Shown here: positions 1 through 8,304 of the stretch, piece after piece | Position numbering within the stretch: position 1 is the stretch's first letter | How the letters are laid out: each line of letters starts with the position of its first letter | Source: Gp6-AA40 sp963772955 | Lineage (GTDB): Bacteria > Acidobacteriota > Vicinamibacteria > Vicinamibacterales > UBA2999 | Direction of reading: 5' to 3' | Assembly: GCA_963772955.1 (NCBI GenBank) | Contig: CAVYZF010000021.1 | Location: forward strand, 5,085-69,084 | DNA length: 64,000 nucleotides | Made by a program: the position numbers and the translations under genes | The notes under the pieces: generated by a model | What the model saw: only the letters and a program-made list of their open reading frames with translations | The model's database searches: none | Told to the model about the DNA's origin: nothing

Positions 1-764
1 GCGGCGGCTTCGAGCCTGTCGTGAGCCTGACCTCGAGCAGCCATGTGGGCAGCCTTCGGGCCGTAGTGTTCGCCCGCCTCTTGATCGACGCCCTGACGCT
101 CATAGCTCCGATGGTCGACGCGCTCCTCTCGCCCGAGGCGGGCCATCGTCTTGTTCGTGAGCTCGGCCCACTCCCGCCGCGCGTTCTCTACCCACTCGCG
201 TCCGTGAAAGGTCCGACTCTTCTCGGCGCCGCCCTTCGTCGAGTCGGTCGGGTTCGCGCGCGAGAACCACTGCTCCTGGCTGCGCTCGATCCCGTCGTTC
301 TTCCGCTCCGAGATCATCAGGTGCGCGTGCGGGTTGTGCTCCTGCCCGTTGGCGTCTCGGCCGGCGTGGATGGCGAGCGTGTAGGGCAAGGACTCCTCTG
401 AAGTCAGGTGCTGGGCGAACTCGTGCGCGAGGGCAACCTGGTCCTCGATACTCAAGTCGCGGGGGAGCGCGAAATCAGCATTCACATAGAGACGCCCGTT
501 GGCGCGCTCATACAGGTCGGCCGCGTTCCAGTAATCGCTCGCGTCGTTCTCGGCCCACGACGGCATGTGATCTGACTCGGTGTAAATCGCCGGGTCACGA
601 TCGCCGTCCGCGTATTCCCCTTCTCGCGTGATGTAGTCGTGGGACGCCCCTGCGCGCGAGCCCACGCCTCGCGAGCCGGATCGAAACGACACGTGGAAGG
701 AACTCCCACCACTCGAAGTCTTGCCGCCGCCCGGCTCGGGCGACTTTTCATACAACCAATCCAT
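1..764 (-). CDS. MobA/MobL-family relaxase, N-terminal part, cut by window edge
   Basis: This is the conjugative nickase that would cut oriT and pilot the transferred strand. About 254 codons are open to the left edge without a stop. The MobA/L signature HNPHAHLM is present near residue 110, followed by RKNDGIERS and a Trp/Arg-rich stretch. I start it at 764 (MDWLYEKSPEPGGGK) rather than at the ATG six bases upstream, because the GGAG lies at a normal distance from 764 and because the homologue near 59.35 kb begins with the same MDWL-KSPEPGGGK. The oriT lies directly upstream and the TraD-like gene further up on the same strand, so this is an IncQ-style mob region. The C-terminus is not visible. 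Confidence 0.85.
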   Translation of the reverse strand, partial: MDWLYEKSPEPGGGKTSSGGSSFHVSFRSGSRGVGSRAGASHDYITREGEYADGDRDPAIYTESDHMPSWAENDASDYWNAADLYERANGRLYVNADFALPRDLSIEDQVALAHEFAQHLTSEESLPYTLAIHAGRDANGQEHNPHAHLMISERKNDGIERSQEQWFSRANPTDSTKGGAEKSRTFHGREWVENARREWAELTNKTMARLGREERVDHRSYERQGVDQEAGEHYGPKAAHMAARGQAHDRLEAA

Positions 765-796
765 CGTCATCTCCTGCCGGCCAGGGGCGCACGAAG

Positions 797-828
797 GGCC
801 GTTTCGAAGAAACGCCAAAGTGCGCCTG
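797..828 (+). other. Candidate IncQ-type oriT
   Basis: A perfect 6-bp inverted repeat (CGTTTC at 800-805, spacer GAA, GAAACG at 809-814) is followed by CCAAAGTGCGCCTG. The RSF1010/R1162 oriT has the same design: an inverted repeat with a GAA loop, then the nic core TAAATGCGCC. The distance from the inner GAAAC to TGCGCC is the same. It lies between the traD-like gene and the relaxase, and the same arrangement recurs at 59388-59416. The match is seen directly; nicking at this site is inferred. Confidence 0.75.
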
Positions 829-900
829 ATGGCCGGCTCTCGCCGTCCACAGGCCCGGCGCCCGCCTCGACGCGCTCGTCAACGCGCCCGACTGACTTCG

Positions 901-1182
901 TTACTTCGCAGTGGCTCGCGTCTGAAATCCGAAGGCCGCGCGGTCGTACGCGCGAGTGAGTCGGGGCTCGAGCCACCGTTCCAACTCCGCACGCGAGCCG
1001 AGCGCAGGGACGCCTCCATGCTCGACTGCGGCGAGCACCATCGCGCCGACCAGGATCTTCTGTCGCGTGTCGCGACGACGATCGGCCTGGCTCGCGCGGG
1101 CCGCCAATCGACCTCTCTCTTGTCGCAGACGCGCGAGGCGTTCGTCGATCGATCGAATGCGAGTGAATACGTCTTCAGGCAT
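901..1182 (-). CDS. TraD-like small mobilization protein
   Basis: A 93-residue protein with a basic coiled N-terminal half (repeated RL and RxERGRL pattern), then the TraD-family core DTRQKILVGAMVLAAVEHGG. TraD-family proteins of this size sit beside relaxases on Ti-like and IncQ-like plasmids and probably help assemble the relaxosome. It lies upstream of oriT and the relaxase on the same strand. A homologue occupies the same position at 59514-59810, with the core DTRRKILVGAAILAAAEHDG. Family membership is recognised from the motif; its role here is inferred. Confidence 0.7.
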   Translation of the reverse strand: MPEDVFTRIRSIDERLARLRQERGRLAARASQADRRRDTRQKILVGAMVLAAVEHGGVPALGSRAELERWLEPRLTRAYDRAAFGFQTRATAK

Positions 1183-1905
1183 GTGGCACCTCCGCGAGCA
1201 GCGAGCGTCAGTGAACGTGTGAACGTCAAAACAGGTTCAACGCGAACAGCAAGGAGTGTGCTGAGCACGGAAGTTGCTCAATGCGCGACGCACGGCGGCA
1301 GATGCTCGCGCCGTTCGTGAGACACGTGAGGAATCGGGCGGACGTGATGAGACGTCATGGAATTTCTGAATGCGCGTGGAAACGCCAGAAGCCACCGACT
1401 CCAGACGCGCGGGAATGGACGGCTCGAGTGAAGAAACGACATTGGGTGTCATCTCCAGCGAACGGGCGTCCTCGGGAGCTGACGGTCGCAAATCTGTGGA
1501 ACTTGGGAAGCCGCAAGGACGCACGAATGACGAGCGTTTATCGCGCGATCACGCCGCAGATCACTGAATCGCGCACGAGCGCGACGCGTCCGTGATCACG
1601 TCGGTGATCGAATGTTGATCACGAGCGTGATCACTTTCGTGCATCGCGCGTGATCAGTTCGGAGTAATCGCAATGATCAACAAGGTGCACGGAGACGACG
1701 AAACCGAGAGCCGGCGGCAATTGCTAAACATGGCCTGCGCGGAGCCGGTGTCAAGGCCGAAGCCCGCCGCATGGCGGGTCGAAGCGAAGCGCAGAGCCTT
1801 GACGCCGGCGAGCCCAGGCCGACACTTCCTGGCCGCCGGCGAACCCTTCGGGTGAATCACATGGATGGGAACCAATGACGACGAACGCCATTCAGTGAGG
1901 ACGCG
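1183..1905. other. Non-coding stretch between mob and xis-int modules
   Basis: I see no convincing gene here. It separates the leftward mob genes from the rightward xis-int pair and should hold divergent promoters. Its most notable content is the cluster of TGATCA-like boxes at 1545-1680. The part from 1690 to 1850 is GC-rich with purine-rich codons but has no recognisable product on either strand. Confidence 0.5.
1545..1680. repeat. Cluster of TGATCA-type palindromic boxes
   Basis: In about 135 bp there are eight or so GATC-centred boxes, several in the form GTGATCACG or TTGATCACG (near 1547, 1560, 1591, 1605, 1615, 1628, 1651 and 1674). They lie about 230 bp ahead of the excisionase gene. 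Iterated short palindromes like these suit an operator array, an integrase/excisionase arm region, or iterons. The function is not known. Confidence 0.45.
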
Positions 1906-2121
1906 ATGACTGAGACCAGTTGGATGAACGTTGGAGGACCGTCACTTCTTCTCGTCAGCGAGGTTGCTGCAATCCTACGAACGAGTCCGAAAGCGGTCTA
2001 CGCGATGATCGAACGCGGACTGCTTCCAGGCGTCGTGCGCATCGGTCGTCGCGTGCTCATTCAACGCGACGATCTGCTACATTGGCTCAGCCAAAAGTCC
2101 GCGCCATCGCTGGAAAGGTAG
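1906..2121 (+). CDS. Excisionase-like helix-turn-helix protein (AlpA/HTH_17 type)
   Basis: A 71-residue winged-helix DNA-binding protein. Its core runs LLLVSEVAAILRTSPKAVYAM, then IERGLLPGVVRIGRRVLI and DDLLHWL, which is the usual layout of MerR-like excisionases. A GTGAGG sits just ahead of the ATG. The stop is four bases before the integrase start, so xis and int form one transcription unit. It should steer the integrase towards excision. A frameshifted homologue lies at 57731-57944 in the same position relative to its integrase. Confidence 0.8.
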   Translation: MTETSWMNVGGPSLLLVSEVAAILRTSPKAVYAMIERGLLPGVVRIGRRVLIQRDDLLHWLSQKSAPSLER

Positions 2122-2125
2122 AGCG

Positions 2126-3253
2126 ATGAGCGTGACCCTTAGACCCTATCGGCGCGGAGGTTGGGAAGTGGACCTGCGTGTCACGCTGCCTGACGAATCG
2201 GAACACCGAATGCGTCTCAAGGCGCCACTCGGATCGAAGTCAGCGGCGCAACGGTGGGCAGAAGAGCGTGAGCGACACTGGTACCACAAGCTCACGCACC
2301 CCCAACTCGCAAACGTACAAAAGGAGGTACCCACACTGAAACAGTTCGCGCCTCGTTTCCTCGACGGCCACGCGCGGGCCAATCGTCAGAAGCCGAGCGG
2401 GATCGCTGCCAAGGAAATGATCCTGCGCGTGCATCTGATTCCGGCGCTGGGTCACAGAAAGCTTGACGCGATCAAGAGCGAACAGGTGCAGCGACTGAAG
2501 TGCGATCTGGAAGCGAAGTCGCCCAAGACGGTGAACAACGTCTTGAGCGTGCTGAGCATACTGCTGAAGAAAGCCGTGGAGTGGGAGGTCATCGAGCGAA
2601 TGCCGTGCACGGTGAAGCTGCTTCCGGTGTCGAAGGGATCAACAGCGTTCTACGACTTCGACGAATTCGAGCATCTCGTCGAGTCAGCGCGTGAGCTCGA
2701 TCAACGAACACATCTCATCATCCTCCTCGGTGGTGAGGCGGGAATGCGTTGCGGCGAGATGATTGCGCTGGAGTGGACTGATGTGGATCTCGCGAACAGG
2801 CAGCTTTCAGTTCGCCGGTCGGACTGGAACGGTCATGTGACGGTACCCAAAGGCGGGCGCATCCGGCACGTACCGATGACGAGACGACTGGCCACTGCGT
2901 TGAGCGAGCATCGACACCTGCGGAGCACGCGCGTGCTTTGTCAGGACAACGCGGAGCCACTCACACGACAGATCGTACAGACGCGTGCGAAACGAGCGGC
3001 GCGGCGCGCAGGCGTGTTGCGCGGATCACCCACGAGCGGTGGCGGAGGGGTGCACATCCTTCGTCACACGTTCTGCTCGCACCTGGCGATGCGCGGCGCA
3101 CCGGCGCGCGCGATCCAGGAGCTCGCCGGACACGTGGACCTGTCGATGACTCAGCGCTACATGCATCTGAGCCCTGCGGCACTCGACGCGGCGATTCGGT
3201 TGTTGGAGGAACCCGCTGGTCCGGCGGGAGTGAAGCGTCACGGGTCCGCCTGA
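2126..3253 (+). CDS. Tyrosine-family site-specific integrase
   Basis: A 375-residue integrase with a complete catalytic set: Arg208 (GGEAGMRCGEM), His310-x-x-Arg313 (HILRHTFCSHLAM), His336 (LAGHVDLS) and the nucleophile Tyr345 (TQRYMHLS). Residues 1-60 form the arm-binding part (RPYRRGGWEVDLR) and residues 70-160 the SAM-like core-binding domain. The gene ends 105 bp from the 3' end of tRNA-Ser, the typical place for an integrase that uses a tRNA as attachment site. With the xis gene and the mob region to its left, it marks the right boundary of an integrative mobilizable element. It appears functional, unlike its homologue at 56594-57734. Confidence 0.93.
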   Translation: MSVTLRPYRRGGWEVDLRVTLPDESEHRMRLKAPLGSKSAAQRWAEERERHWYHKLTHPQLANVQKEVPTLKQFAPRFLDGHARANRQKPSGIAAKEMILRVHLIPALGHRKLDAIKSEQVQRLKCDLEAKSPKTVNNVLSVLSILLKKAVEWEVIERMPCTVKLLPVSKGSTAFYDFDEFEHLVESARELDQRTHLIILLGGEAGMRCGEMIALEWTDVDLANRQLSVRRSDWNGHVTVPKGGRIRHVPMTRRLATALSEHRHLRSTRVLCQDNAEPLTRQIVQTRAKRAARRAGVLRGSPTSGGGGVHILRHTFCSHLAMRGAPARAIQELAGHVDLSMTQRYMHLSPAALDAAIRLLEEPAGPAGVKRHGSA

Positions 3254-3358
3254 AGGCGGACACTACGTACGAAGCCGGTCTCTACTAGTGCACTCGTGGA
3301 GACATGTTGGAGACGGGCACTAGAGAGCAAAAACGATCAATAAAACCGGGCAGGAAAC

Positions 3359-3453
3359 TGGCGGTGAGGCAGGGATTCGAACCCTGGGTAGGACTTTAAA
3401 GGCCCTACAACGGTTTAGCAAACCGCCGCCTTCAGCCTCTCGGCCACCTCACC
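3359..3453 (-). tRNA. tRNA-Ser(GCU)
   Basis: Read on the minus strand, the gene has a 7-bp acceptor stem (GGTGAGG/CCTCACC), discriminator G and an encoded CCA at 3361-3359. It has a serine-type D arm, an anticodon loop TTGCTAA with anticodon GCT at 3419-3417, a long variable arm (GTAGGG...CCTAC) and a T arm with GGTTCGAATCC. The long variable arm and anticodon identify it as class II tRNA-Ser. It is flanked by an integrase on its 3' side, and its 5' half is repeated at 12622-12660. Confidence 0.95.
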
Positions 3454-3455
3454 GC
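3417..3455 (-). repeat. 39-bp direct repeat of the 5' half of tRNA-Ser, copy 1 (candidate att core)
   Basis: These 39 bases recur exactly at 12622-12660. The identity starts at the third anticodon base and runs to just beyond the 5' end of the tRNA. A break of identity inside an anticodon loop is what a tyrosine recombinase exchanging strands there would leave. Confidence 0.7.
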
Positions 3456-3519
3456 AGACGCTAAGTGTACGTGAAATCAGCACTTGCCGGATCCAACTTT
3501 TTCTGTCGAACCTACAACG

Positions 3520-3664
3520 GTTTTTCAAACCGTTGTAAGGAGCAAAGAGCTCGGCAAACAGCCTCGTTTCTTCATGTGCAGGTCGCCACGCGTGGGCACA
3601 CTCGACAAAACGGAGCGCTACTCAGACATGTTTCGTTGGCATCGGTTGTGCGCGTCAGGGTTCC
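3520..3664. repeat. Dispersed repeat, copy 1 (shared with 9709-9846)
   Basis: The stretch between tRNA-Ser and arfB has no gene. From AAACCGTTGTAAGGAGCAAA onward it matches 9709-9846 over about 135 bp at roughly 85-90% identity by eye, including the shared pieces CAAACAGCCTCGTTTCTTCA and GTTGGCATCGGTTGTGCG. A short palindrome (ACAACGGTTT-TTC-AAACCGTTGT) opens this copy. It may be an insertion-sequence end or a duplicated boundary of the island. Confidence 0.6.
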
Positions 3665-3789
3665 TGAAAAGCTTAAGCGCCCATCCGCGAGGCGACGCCA
3701 CGGCGCGCCACGCCTTGCGGACCGGTCACATGATGACGAGTCAGCGCATCCTTGCAGCGCCCAGGAGAACGCGTCAGAGTTCTTCCCCA

Positions 3790-4204
3790 TGATTCGAGTG
3801 ACCGACACGATCGTGCTCGACGACCGCGAGATCAACGAGCGCTTCGTCCGCGCGGCGGCTCCTGGCGGCCAGAATGTCAACAAGGTCGCGACCGCGGTCG
3901 AGTTGCGCGTCGATATCCCGAGATCATCGCTGCCGCCAGATGTGAAGGAGCGGCTCATCGCGCTCGCCGGAAGCCTGTAACAACAGATCGGGTGCTCGTT
4001 CTTGTGAGCCGGGTGCACCGTTCACAAGCGCAGAATCGTGACGCTGCGCGCGAGAGGCTCGTGGCGCTCTTGAAACGTGCCGCCAAGCCTCCAGCGAAAC
4101 GCAAGCCGACGACGCCACGCGCGGCTGCTCGCGAGAACAGGCTCATCTCCAAGAAGCGCAAAGGCGCGGTCAAACGTTCTCGAAGCCGGCGGGACGAGGA
4201 CTAG
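3790..4204 (+). pseudogene. arfB: Ribosome-rescue peptidyl-tRNA hydrolase ArfB (YaeJ), frameshifted
   Basis: ArfB frees stalled ribosomes with a class-I release-factor-like GGQ domain. The first frame carries the motif AAPGGQNVNKVATAVELRVD and stops at 3978. The next frame continues with TTDRVLVLVSRVHRSQAQN and a long Lys/Arg-rich tail (AKPPAKRKPTTPRAAAREN), as in intact ArfB. The two join smoothly if one base is added near 3969, so a one-base deletion, or a sequence error, splits the gene. The total length of about 138 codons is normal for the family. Confidence 0.8.
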
Positions 4205-4446
4205 CAGGTGTCGTCAGTCTTGCGGCGTGTTGCAGCACGCGGCGTAGGCGAGGACGCTGCTGTGAAACCTGCCCGGGACGCAAAAGTTCCCGTTTGATTT
4301 CCTGCCCCGCCAAACACCGCGTGGTAAGATTCAGGCTCTTCATCCTGCTTTTCTGAGCCTGCCGCCCCGCCGCTTACGCGGAAACAATCGGCTCGCCTCC
4401 AGACTCCCCAAAGCACAACCTCGCGGCTATCGGAGCGCATCAGCTC

Positions 4447-5202
4447 ATGTCCAAGCACCGTGTATCGTCCGTCCGACCGGGTGCCGTGCGCCCGCCGCCC
4501 ACCGATCGACGACCGAAGAACCATCTGCTCGCCGCGCTGCCGGCGAAAGATTTCAGCCGGCTGCTGCCGTATCTGACGACCGTTCCCATTCGCCTCAAGC
4601 AGGTACTTCACATCCCCGGTGAACCGATCCGAGCCGTGTATTTCCTGAATGGCGGCGTCGCGTCGATCGTGACCATGCTCGCGGACGGCACGATGGTCGA
4701 AGCGACGACAGTCGGGAATGAAGGCATGCTCGGCATTGAAGCATTCCTCAGTGTTGATGCGGTCGCACCGGGCACAACCGTGATGCAGGTGCCCGACACG
4801 GACGCCGAAATGTTGAGTGTTGTGGATTTCCGCCGCGCAGTCGCGGCACGTGGCGCTTTGCACGATCTGATGGGACGCTACACACAAGTACTCATCGCGC
4901 AGCTGATGCAATCAACGGCCTGCAGGGTGAGGCATCAGGTGCAACAACGGTGCGCCCGCTGGCTGCTGATGACGCACGACCGGATGCATGAGCAGGACTT
5001 CAATCTGAGCCATGAGTTTCTGGCCGTCATGCTCGGTGTTCGGCGTCCGACTGTCAGTATCGCTGCCGCCGCGCTGCAAGAGGCCGGACTGATCCGCTAC
5101 ACGCATGGGTGGGTCACGGTGCGGAACCGCAAAGGCCTGAAAACGGCGTCCTGCGAGTGCTACTCCAGCATCCGCGCCCATTTCGATCGACTGCGACAGT
5201 AA
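4447..5202 (+). CDS. Crp/Fnr-family transcriptional regulator
   Basis: A 251-residue regulator. Residues about 30-150 form a cyclic-nucleotide-binding beta-roll (IPGEPIRAVYFLNGGVASIV, then VGNEGMLGIEAFL). A dimer helix and a C-terminal Crp winged helix follow (FNLSHEFLAVMLGVRRPTVS around residues 182-201). There are no FNR-type N-terminal cysteine ligands. It stands alone with about 240 bp of upstream DNA. Similar acidobacterial Crp proteins respond to stress signals, but the ligand cannot be read from sequence. Confidence 0.85.
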   Translation: MSKHRVSSVRPGAVRPPPTDRRPKNHLLAALPAKDFSRLLPYLTTVPIRLKQVLHIPGEPIRAVYFLNGGVASIVTMLADGTMVEATTVGNEGMLGIEAFLSVDAVAPGTTVMQVPDTDAEMLSVVDFRRAVAARGALHDLMGRYTQVLIAQLMQSTACRVRHQVQQRCARWLLMTHDRMHEQDFNLSHEFLAVMLGVRRPTVSIAAAALQEAGLIRYTHGWVTVRNRKGLKTASCECYSSIRAHFDRLRQ

Positions 5203-5437
5203 GCGATGGCAGGTTCCTCTGGCGTCAGAGCGTCAACTGCGCCGGCTCTCGCTGCCTGCGGGTAACTTTTCCGTGACGTGTGTCCGATCGTCTTGACGCA
5301 CGACTGTCAGCTACATTACAGTCGCGTTACCGCCCTCCGCAGGTATCAACGCCGACGACCGTTCTCTCGCCAACGAGGACGCCGCTCTGGACGGGATGTT
5401 CCGCTGTCCGTCGTCTCTTCAGCGCGAGCGAAATCCT

Positions 5438-5695
5438 ATGGCTGCACACGTAGCACCCGAAGACGGAGATGTGGTCGTCCGGCAGAAGCGCGGCAACCCC
5501 AGCACCGTCTACCTGCTTGGCACACCGTCGGCTCCCGACCAGTTCACACTCCGCAAGCGCGACGAGGCCGTCTCGCAAGCGCTTGCGTTTGCCAAACGGC
5601 AGCAGGTGCGGGCATGGTTTGCCAACGGCGACGACGAGTTCGTGTTGCTCGGCACGTTCCGAAAAGAACACGCGGCACCGGAGAGGTCATCGTGA
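5438..5695 (+). CDS. Hypothetical small protein, first gene of a three-gene cluster
   Basis: An 85-residue protein beginning MAAHVAPEDGDVVVRQKRG and containing a short beta-rich segment with TLRKRDEAVSQALAFAKRQQ. That pattern, with a predicted helix after a strand, resembles DUF2188-like small proteins, but I cannot place it in a family. The stop overlaps the start of the DUF2934 gene (TGATG), so the two are translationally coupled. I chose the internal ATG because the upstream residues look random. Confidence 0.5.
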   Translation: MAAHVAPEDGDVVVRQKRGNPSTVYLLGTPSAPDQFTLRKRDEAVSQALAFAKRQQVRAWFANGDDEFVLLGTFRKEHAAPERSS

Positions 5696-5919
5696 TGGCG
5701 AAATCAGCGAAGAGAAGAACAGACGATGCGCTCACAACGGCTGCCGACCACTCACCGAAGGTGCTGACCGACGCAACCGCGAACGTGGCCGAGCTCGACA
5801 TTGCTCGTCGCGCGTACGATTTCTACCTCGCCCGCGGCCACGCGCACGGACACGACCTGGACGACTGGTTACAGGCGGAGCGTGAACTGCGAGATTCGCG
5901 ACGTTCGACTGACGTGTAG
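5695..5919 (+). CDS. DUF2934 family protein
   Basis: A 74-residue protein whose C-terminal half, IARRAYDFYLARGHAHGHDL followed by DDWLQAERELR, is the DUF2934 signature. These short proteins are common in soil bacteria and are of unknown function. Its ATG overlaps the previous stop by one base. The next gene begins eight bases after its stop. Confidence 0.75.
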   Translation: MAKSAKRRTDDALTTAADHSPKVLTDATANVAELDIARRAYDFYLARGHAHGHDLDDWLQAERELRDSRRSTDV

Positions 5920-5927
5920 AGGCCGTG

Positions 5928-6194
5928 ATGCCGCACACCGCACTGCTCACACGTATCCGTGCCGAGTATCTGGAAATGCCGGGTCTGCGCTTGACTCGCG
6001 ACCAGGCGCAACGGCTCTGCGGCGCCGACCGATTGCTGTGTCAACGCGTGCTCGACATGCTCGTTGATATGAAGTTCCTGTGCGTCAAACCCAACGGAGC
6101 CTATGCGCGGCTCACCGACGGTGCCGACAGTCCACGGCCGCATCCCGCGAAAGCAGACCTTGGAGCCGGCACGCGTGCCGCGAAGGCTTCATGA
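5928..6194 (+). CDS. Hypothetical protein with small winged-helix-like fold
   Basis: An 88-residue protein with EYLEMPGLRLTRDQAQRLCG followed by CQRVLDMLVDMKFLCVKPNG. The alternation of helices with a terminal wing-like strand (FLCVKPNGAYARL) suggests a winged-helix DNA-binding fold. No assigned family is recognised. It closes the 5438-6194 cluster. I use the ATG at 5928, one codon after a possible GTG. Confidence 0.6.
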   Translation: MPHTALLTRIRAEYLEMPGLRLTRDQAQRLCGADRLLCQRVLDMLVDMKFLCVKPNGAYARLTDGADSPRPHPAKADLGAGTRAAKAS

Positions 6195-6333
6195 GAAGAG
6201 CAGCGATGGCGGCCCAACACCTATGCATTGATCGCGATCCGAGTGAGTCATTGAACTAGGCTGAGAGCGATGCACGTGCGCACTCGGGTCTTGACCGTGC
6301 ACACCGATCCGGCAAACGACGGCCAGTCTCGAG

Positions 6334-8175
6334 ATGGTACCCTTCCGGCCTGAGGACGAAACTCGCGGCATCCTGACCGCGATCGTCGACGCATCCGACG
6401 ACGCCATCATCAGTGAAGATCTGGATGGTGTGATCCGTTCCTGGAATCGCGCGGCCGAGCGCCTCTACGGGTACACGGCTCAAGAGGTCACCGGACGCCC
6501 CATGTCTCTGATCCTCCCACATGACCGCCGAGAGGAGCTCGCAACCATTTTGGACCGCATCAAAGCCGGCGAGCGTGTGGAGCATTACGAGACGGTTCGA
6601 CAGGCGAAGGACGGGCACCTCGTCGATGTGTCCCTGACCGTGGCGCCGGTTCACGATGCGACCTGGTCAATCGTCGGCGCGACGGCCATCGCACGAGACC
6701 TCACGGCGCGCAAGCGCGCGGACGTGGCGCTTCGCACGAGCGAAGTGCGGTGGCGGTCGATTATCGACTCGGCCGTCGACGGCATCGTCGTGATCGATGC
6801 CAAAGGGCGGATCGAGGCGTTCAATCGCGGGGCTGAGCGCTTGTTCGGCTACCGAGCGTTGGAGGTAATGGGCCGCAACGTCAAGATGCTGATGCCGTCG
6901 CCCTATCACGAGGAACACGACGGGTACCTCGCGCGGTATGTCGATACTGGCGTGGCGAAGATCATCGGGCTTGGCCGCGAAGTGACGGGCCGTCGCCGTG
7001 ACGGCACGACGTTTCCGCTCCATCTGTCCGTGGGCGAAGTGTCCACCGGTGGTGAGCCCAAGTTCACGGGTATGCTCCACGATCTCACCGAGCGCGTGTT
7101 GCTCGAAGAGCGGCTCCGCACGAGCGAGGCTCGCTGGCGTTCGGTGATCGAATCGGCTGTGGACGGCATCGTCGTCATCGACGCTCACGGGCGCATTGAA
7201 GCGTTCAATCCGGCAGCCGAACGACTGTTCGGATATGGCGAGCACGAAGTCATCGGCCGGAACGTCACTACGCTGATGCCCTCACCGTACCACGAGGAGC
7301 ACGATGCCTACCTCGCCCGGTATCTCGAGACTGGCGTGCAGAAGATCATTGGCATTGGCCGAGAGGTCACGGGCCTTCGTGGAGACGGCACCACGTTTCC
7401 ATTGCACCTGTCGGTCGGTGAAATGACGGTCGGCGGCGAACGCAAGTTCACCGGGATCATTCACGACCTCAGCGCGCGCGTGCGCATTGAAGCGCAGCTG
7501 CGTGAACACACGGCCCTGGCGAAGCTCGGCGAGATGGCCGCAGTCGTCGCCCACGAAGTGAAGAACCCGCTGGCAGGCGTGCGCGGCGCCATTCAAGTCA
7601 TCGGCACGCGTCTGCCGAAGGAGAGCAAGGACGCCGCGATCGTCAAAGAGATCGTGACGCGCATCGACGCGCTCAACGGCCTGATGCAGGACCTCCTTTT
7701 GTTTGCCCGGCCCCCGCAGCCGAAGCCGGCGCCCGTGGACGTGGCGGCACTTGTAGCAATGACCGGGGACCTACTCCTTGCCAATCCGGCGCGTAAGGAC
7801 ATCGAGGTGACTGTTGACGGGTCAGCGCCGCCCATCGAGGCGGATGCCGACCTGCTCAAAATCGTGTTTGAGAATCTGCTGGTCAATGGCGCACAAGCGA
7901 TGCAGGGGCGTGGCACGATTCGCGTGTCGCTCTCGTCGATGGACGACACCTGTCAAATCGCGTTCAGCGACAGCGGTCCGGGGATTCCCTTCGAGGTGAG
8001 GGAAAAGATCTTCACGCCATTCTTCACCACCAAAGTTCGGGGATCGGGCCTGGGGCTGCCGACGGCCAAGCGCCTGATTGAAGCGCATCGTGGGCAGATC
8101 AGTGTCGCGTGCCCGCCTGGTGGAGGTACGACCGTCACGATTCGACTCCCCGCACACAGCGCCGCCACCGCGTAA
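6334..8175 (+). CDS. Multi-PAS sensor histidine kinase (FixL/NtrB type)
   Basis: A 613-residue soluble kinase with no membrane segment. PAS1 covers about residues 15-130. PAS2 (133-260) and PAS3 (261-388) are near-copies of each other and both resemble the FixL sensory PAS (VMGRNVKMLMPSPYHEEHDG, VTGRRRDGTTFPLHLSVGE). The phospho-acceptor His407 lies in VVAHEVKNPLAG. The HATPase domain shows NLLVNGAQAM (N box), DSGPGIP (G1) and GSGLGLPTAKRL (G2). The histidine expected of a haem-binding FixL PAS is not evident to me, so the ligand is open. A stand-alone receiver follows 130 bp downstream and is the probable partner. Confidence 0.9.
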   Translation: MVPFRPEDETRGILTAIVDASDDAIISEDLDGVIRSWNRAAERLYGYTAQEVTGRPMSLILPHDRREELATILDRIKAGERVEHYETVRQAKDGHLVDVSLTVAPVHDATWSIVGATAIARDLTARKRADVALRTSEVRWRSIIDSAVDGIVVIDAKGRIEAFNRGAERLFGYRALEVMGRNVKMLMPSPYHEEHDGYLARYVDTGVAKIIGLGREVTGRRRDGTTFPLHLSVGEVSTGGEPKFTGMLHDLTERVLLEERLRTSEARWRSVIESAVDGIVVIDAHGRIEAFNPAAERLFGYGEHEVIGRNVTTLMPSPYHEEHDAYLARYLETGVQKIIGIGREVTGLRGDGTTFPLHLSVGEMTVGGERKFTGIIHDLSARVRIEAQLREHTALAKLGEMAAVVAHEVKNPLAGVRGAIQVIGTRLPKESKDAAIVKEIVTRIDALNGLMQDLLLFARPPQPKPAPVDVAALVAMTGDLLLANPARKDIEVTVDGSAPPIEADADLLKIVFENLLVNGAQAMQGRGTIRVSLSSMDDTCQIAFSDSGPGIPFEVREKIFTPFFTTKVRGSGLGLPTAKRLIEAHRGQISVACPPGGGTTVTIRLPAHSAATA

Positions 8176-8304
8176 GCGCCCGGCCGGCTTGGATCACTTC
8201 TTGACTAAGTTCAAGGTCGTGGGGAGGCGATCCGGGTTCTTGTCCAATGATCGCGGCCCTCAACGATATTCGACGCGGAGATCTACTTGTGTGGTTTTCC
8301 CCAG

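Noticed and set aside
21..401. Open frame of 126 codons on the plus strand at the left edge
   Set aside because: It is the shadow of the relaxase on the minus strand, whose translation carries clear family motifs.
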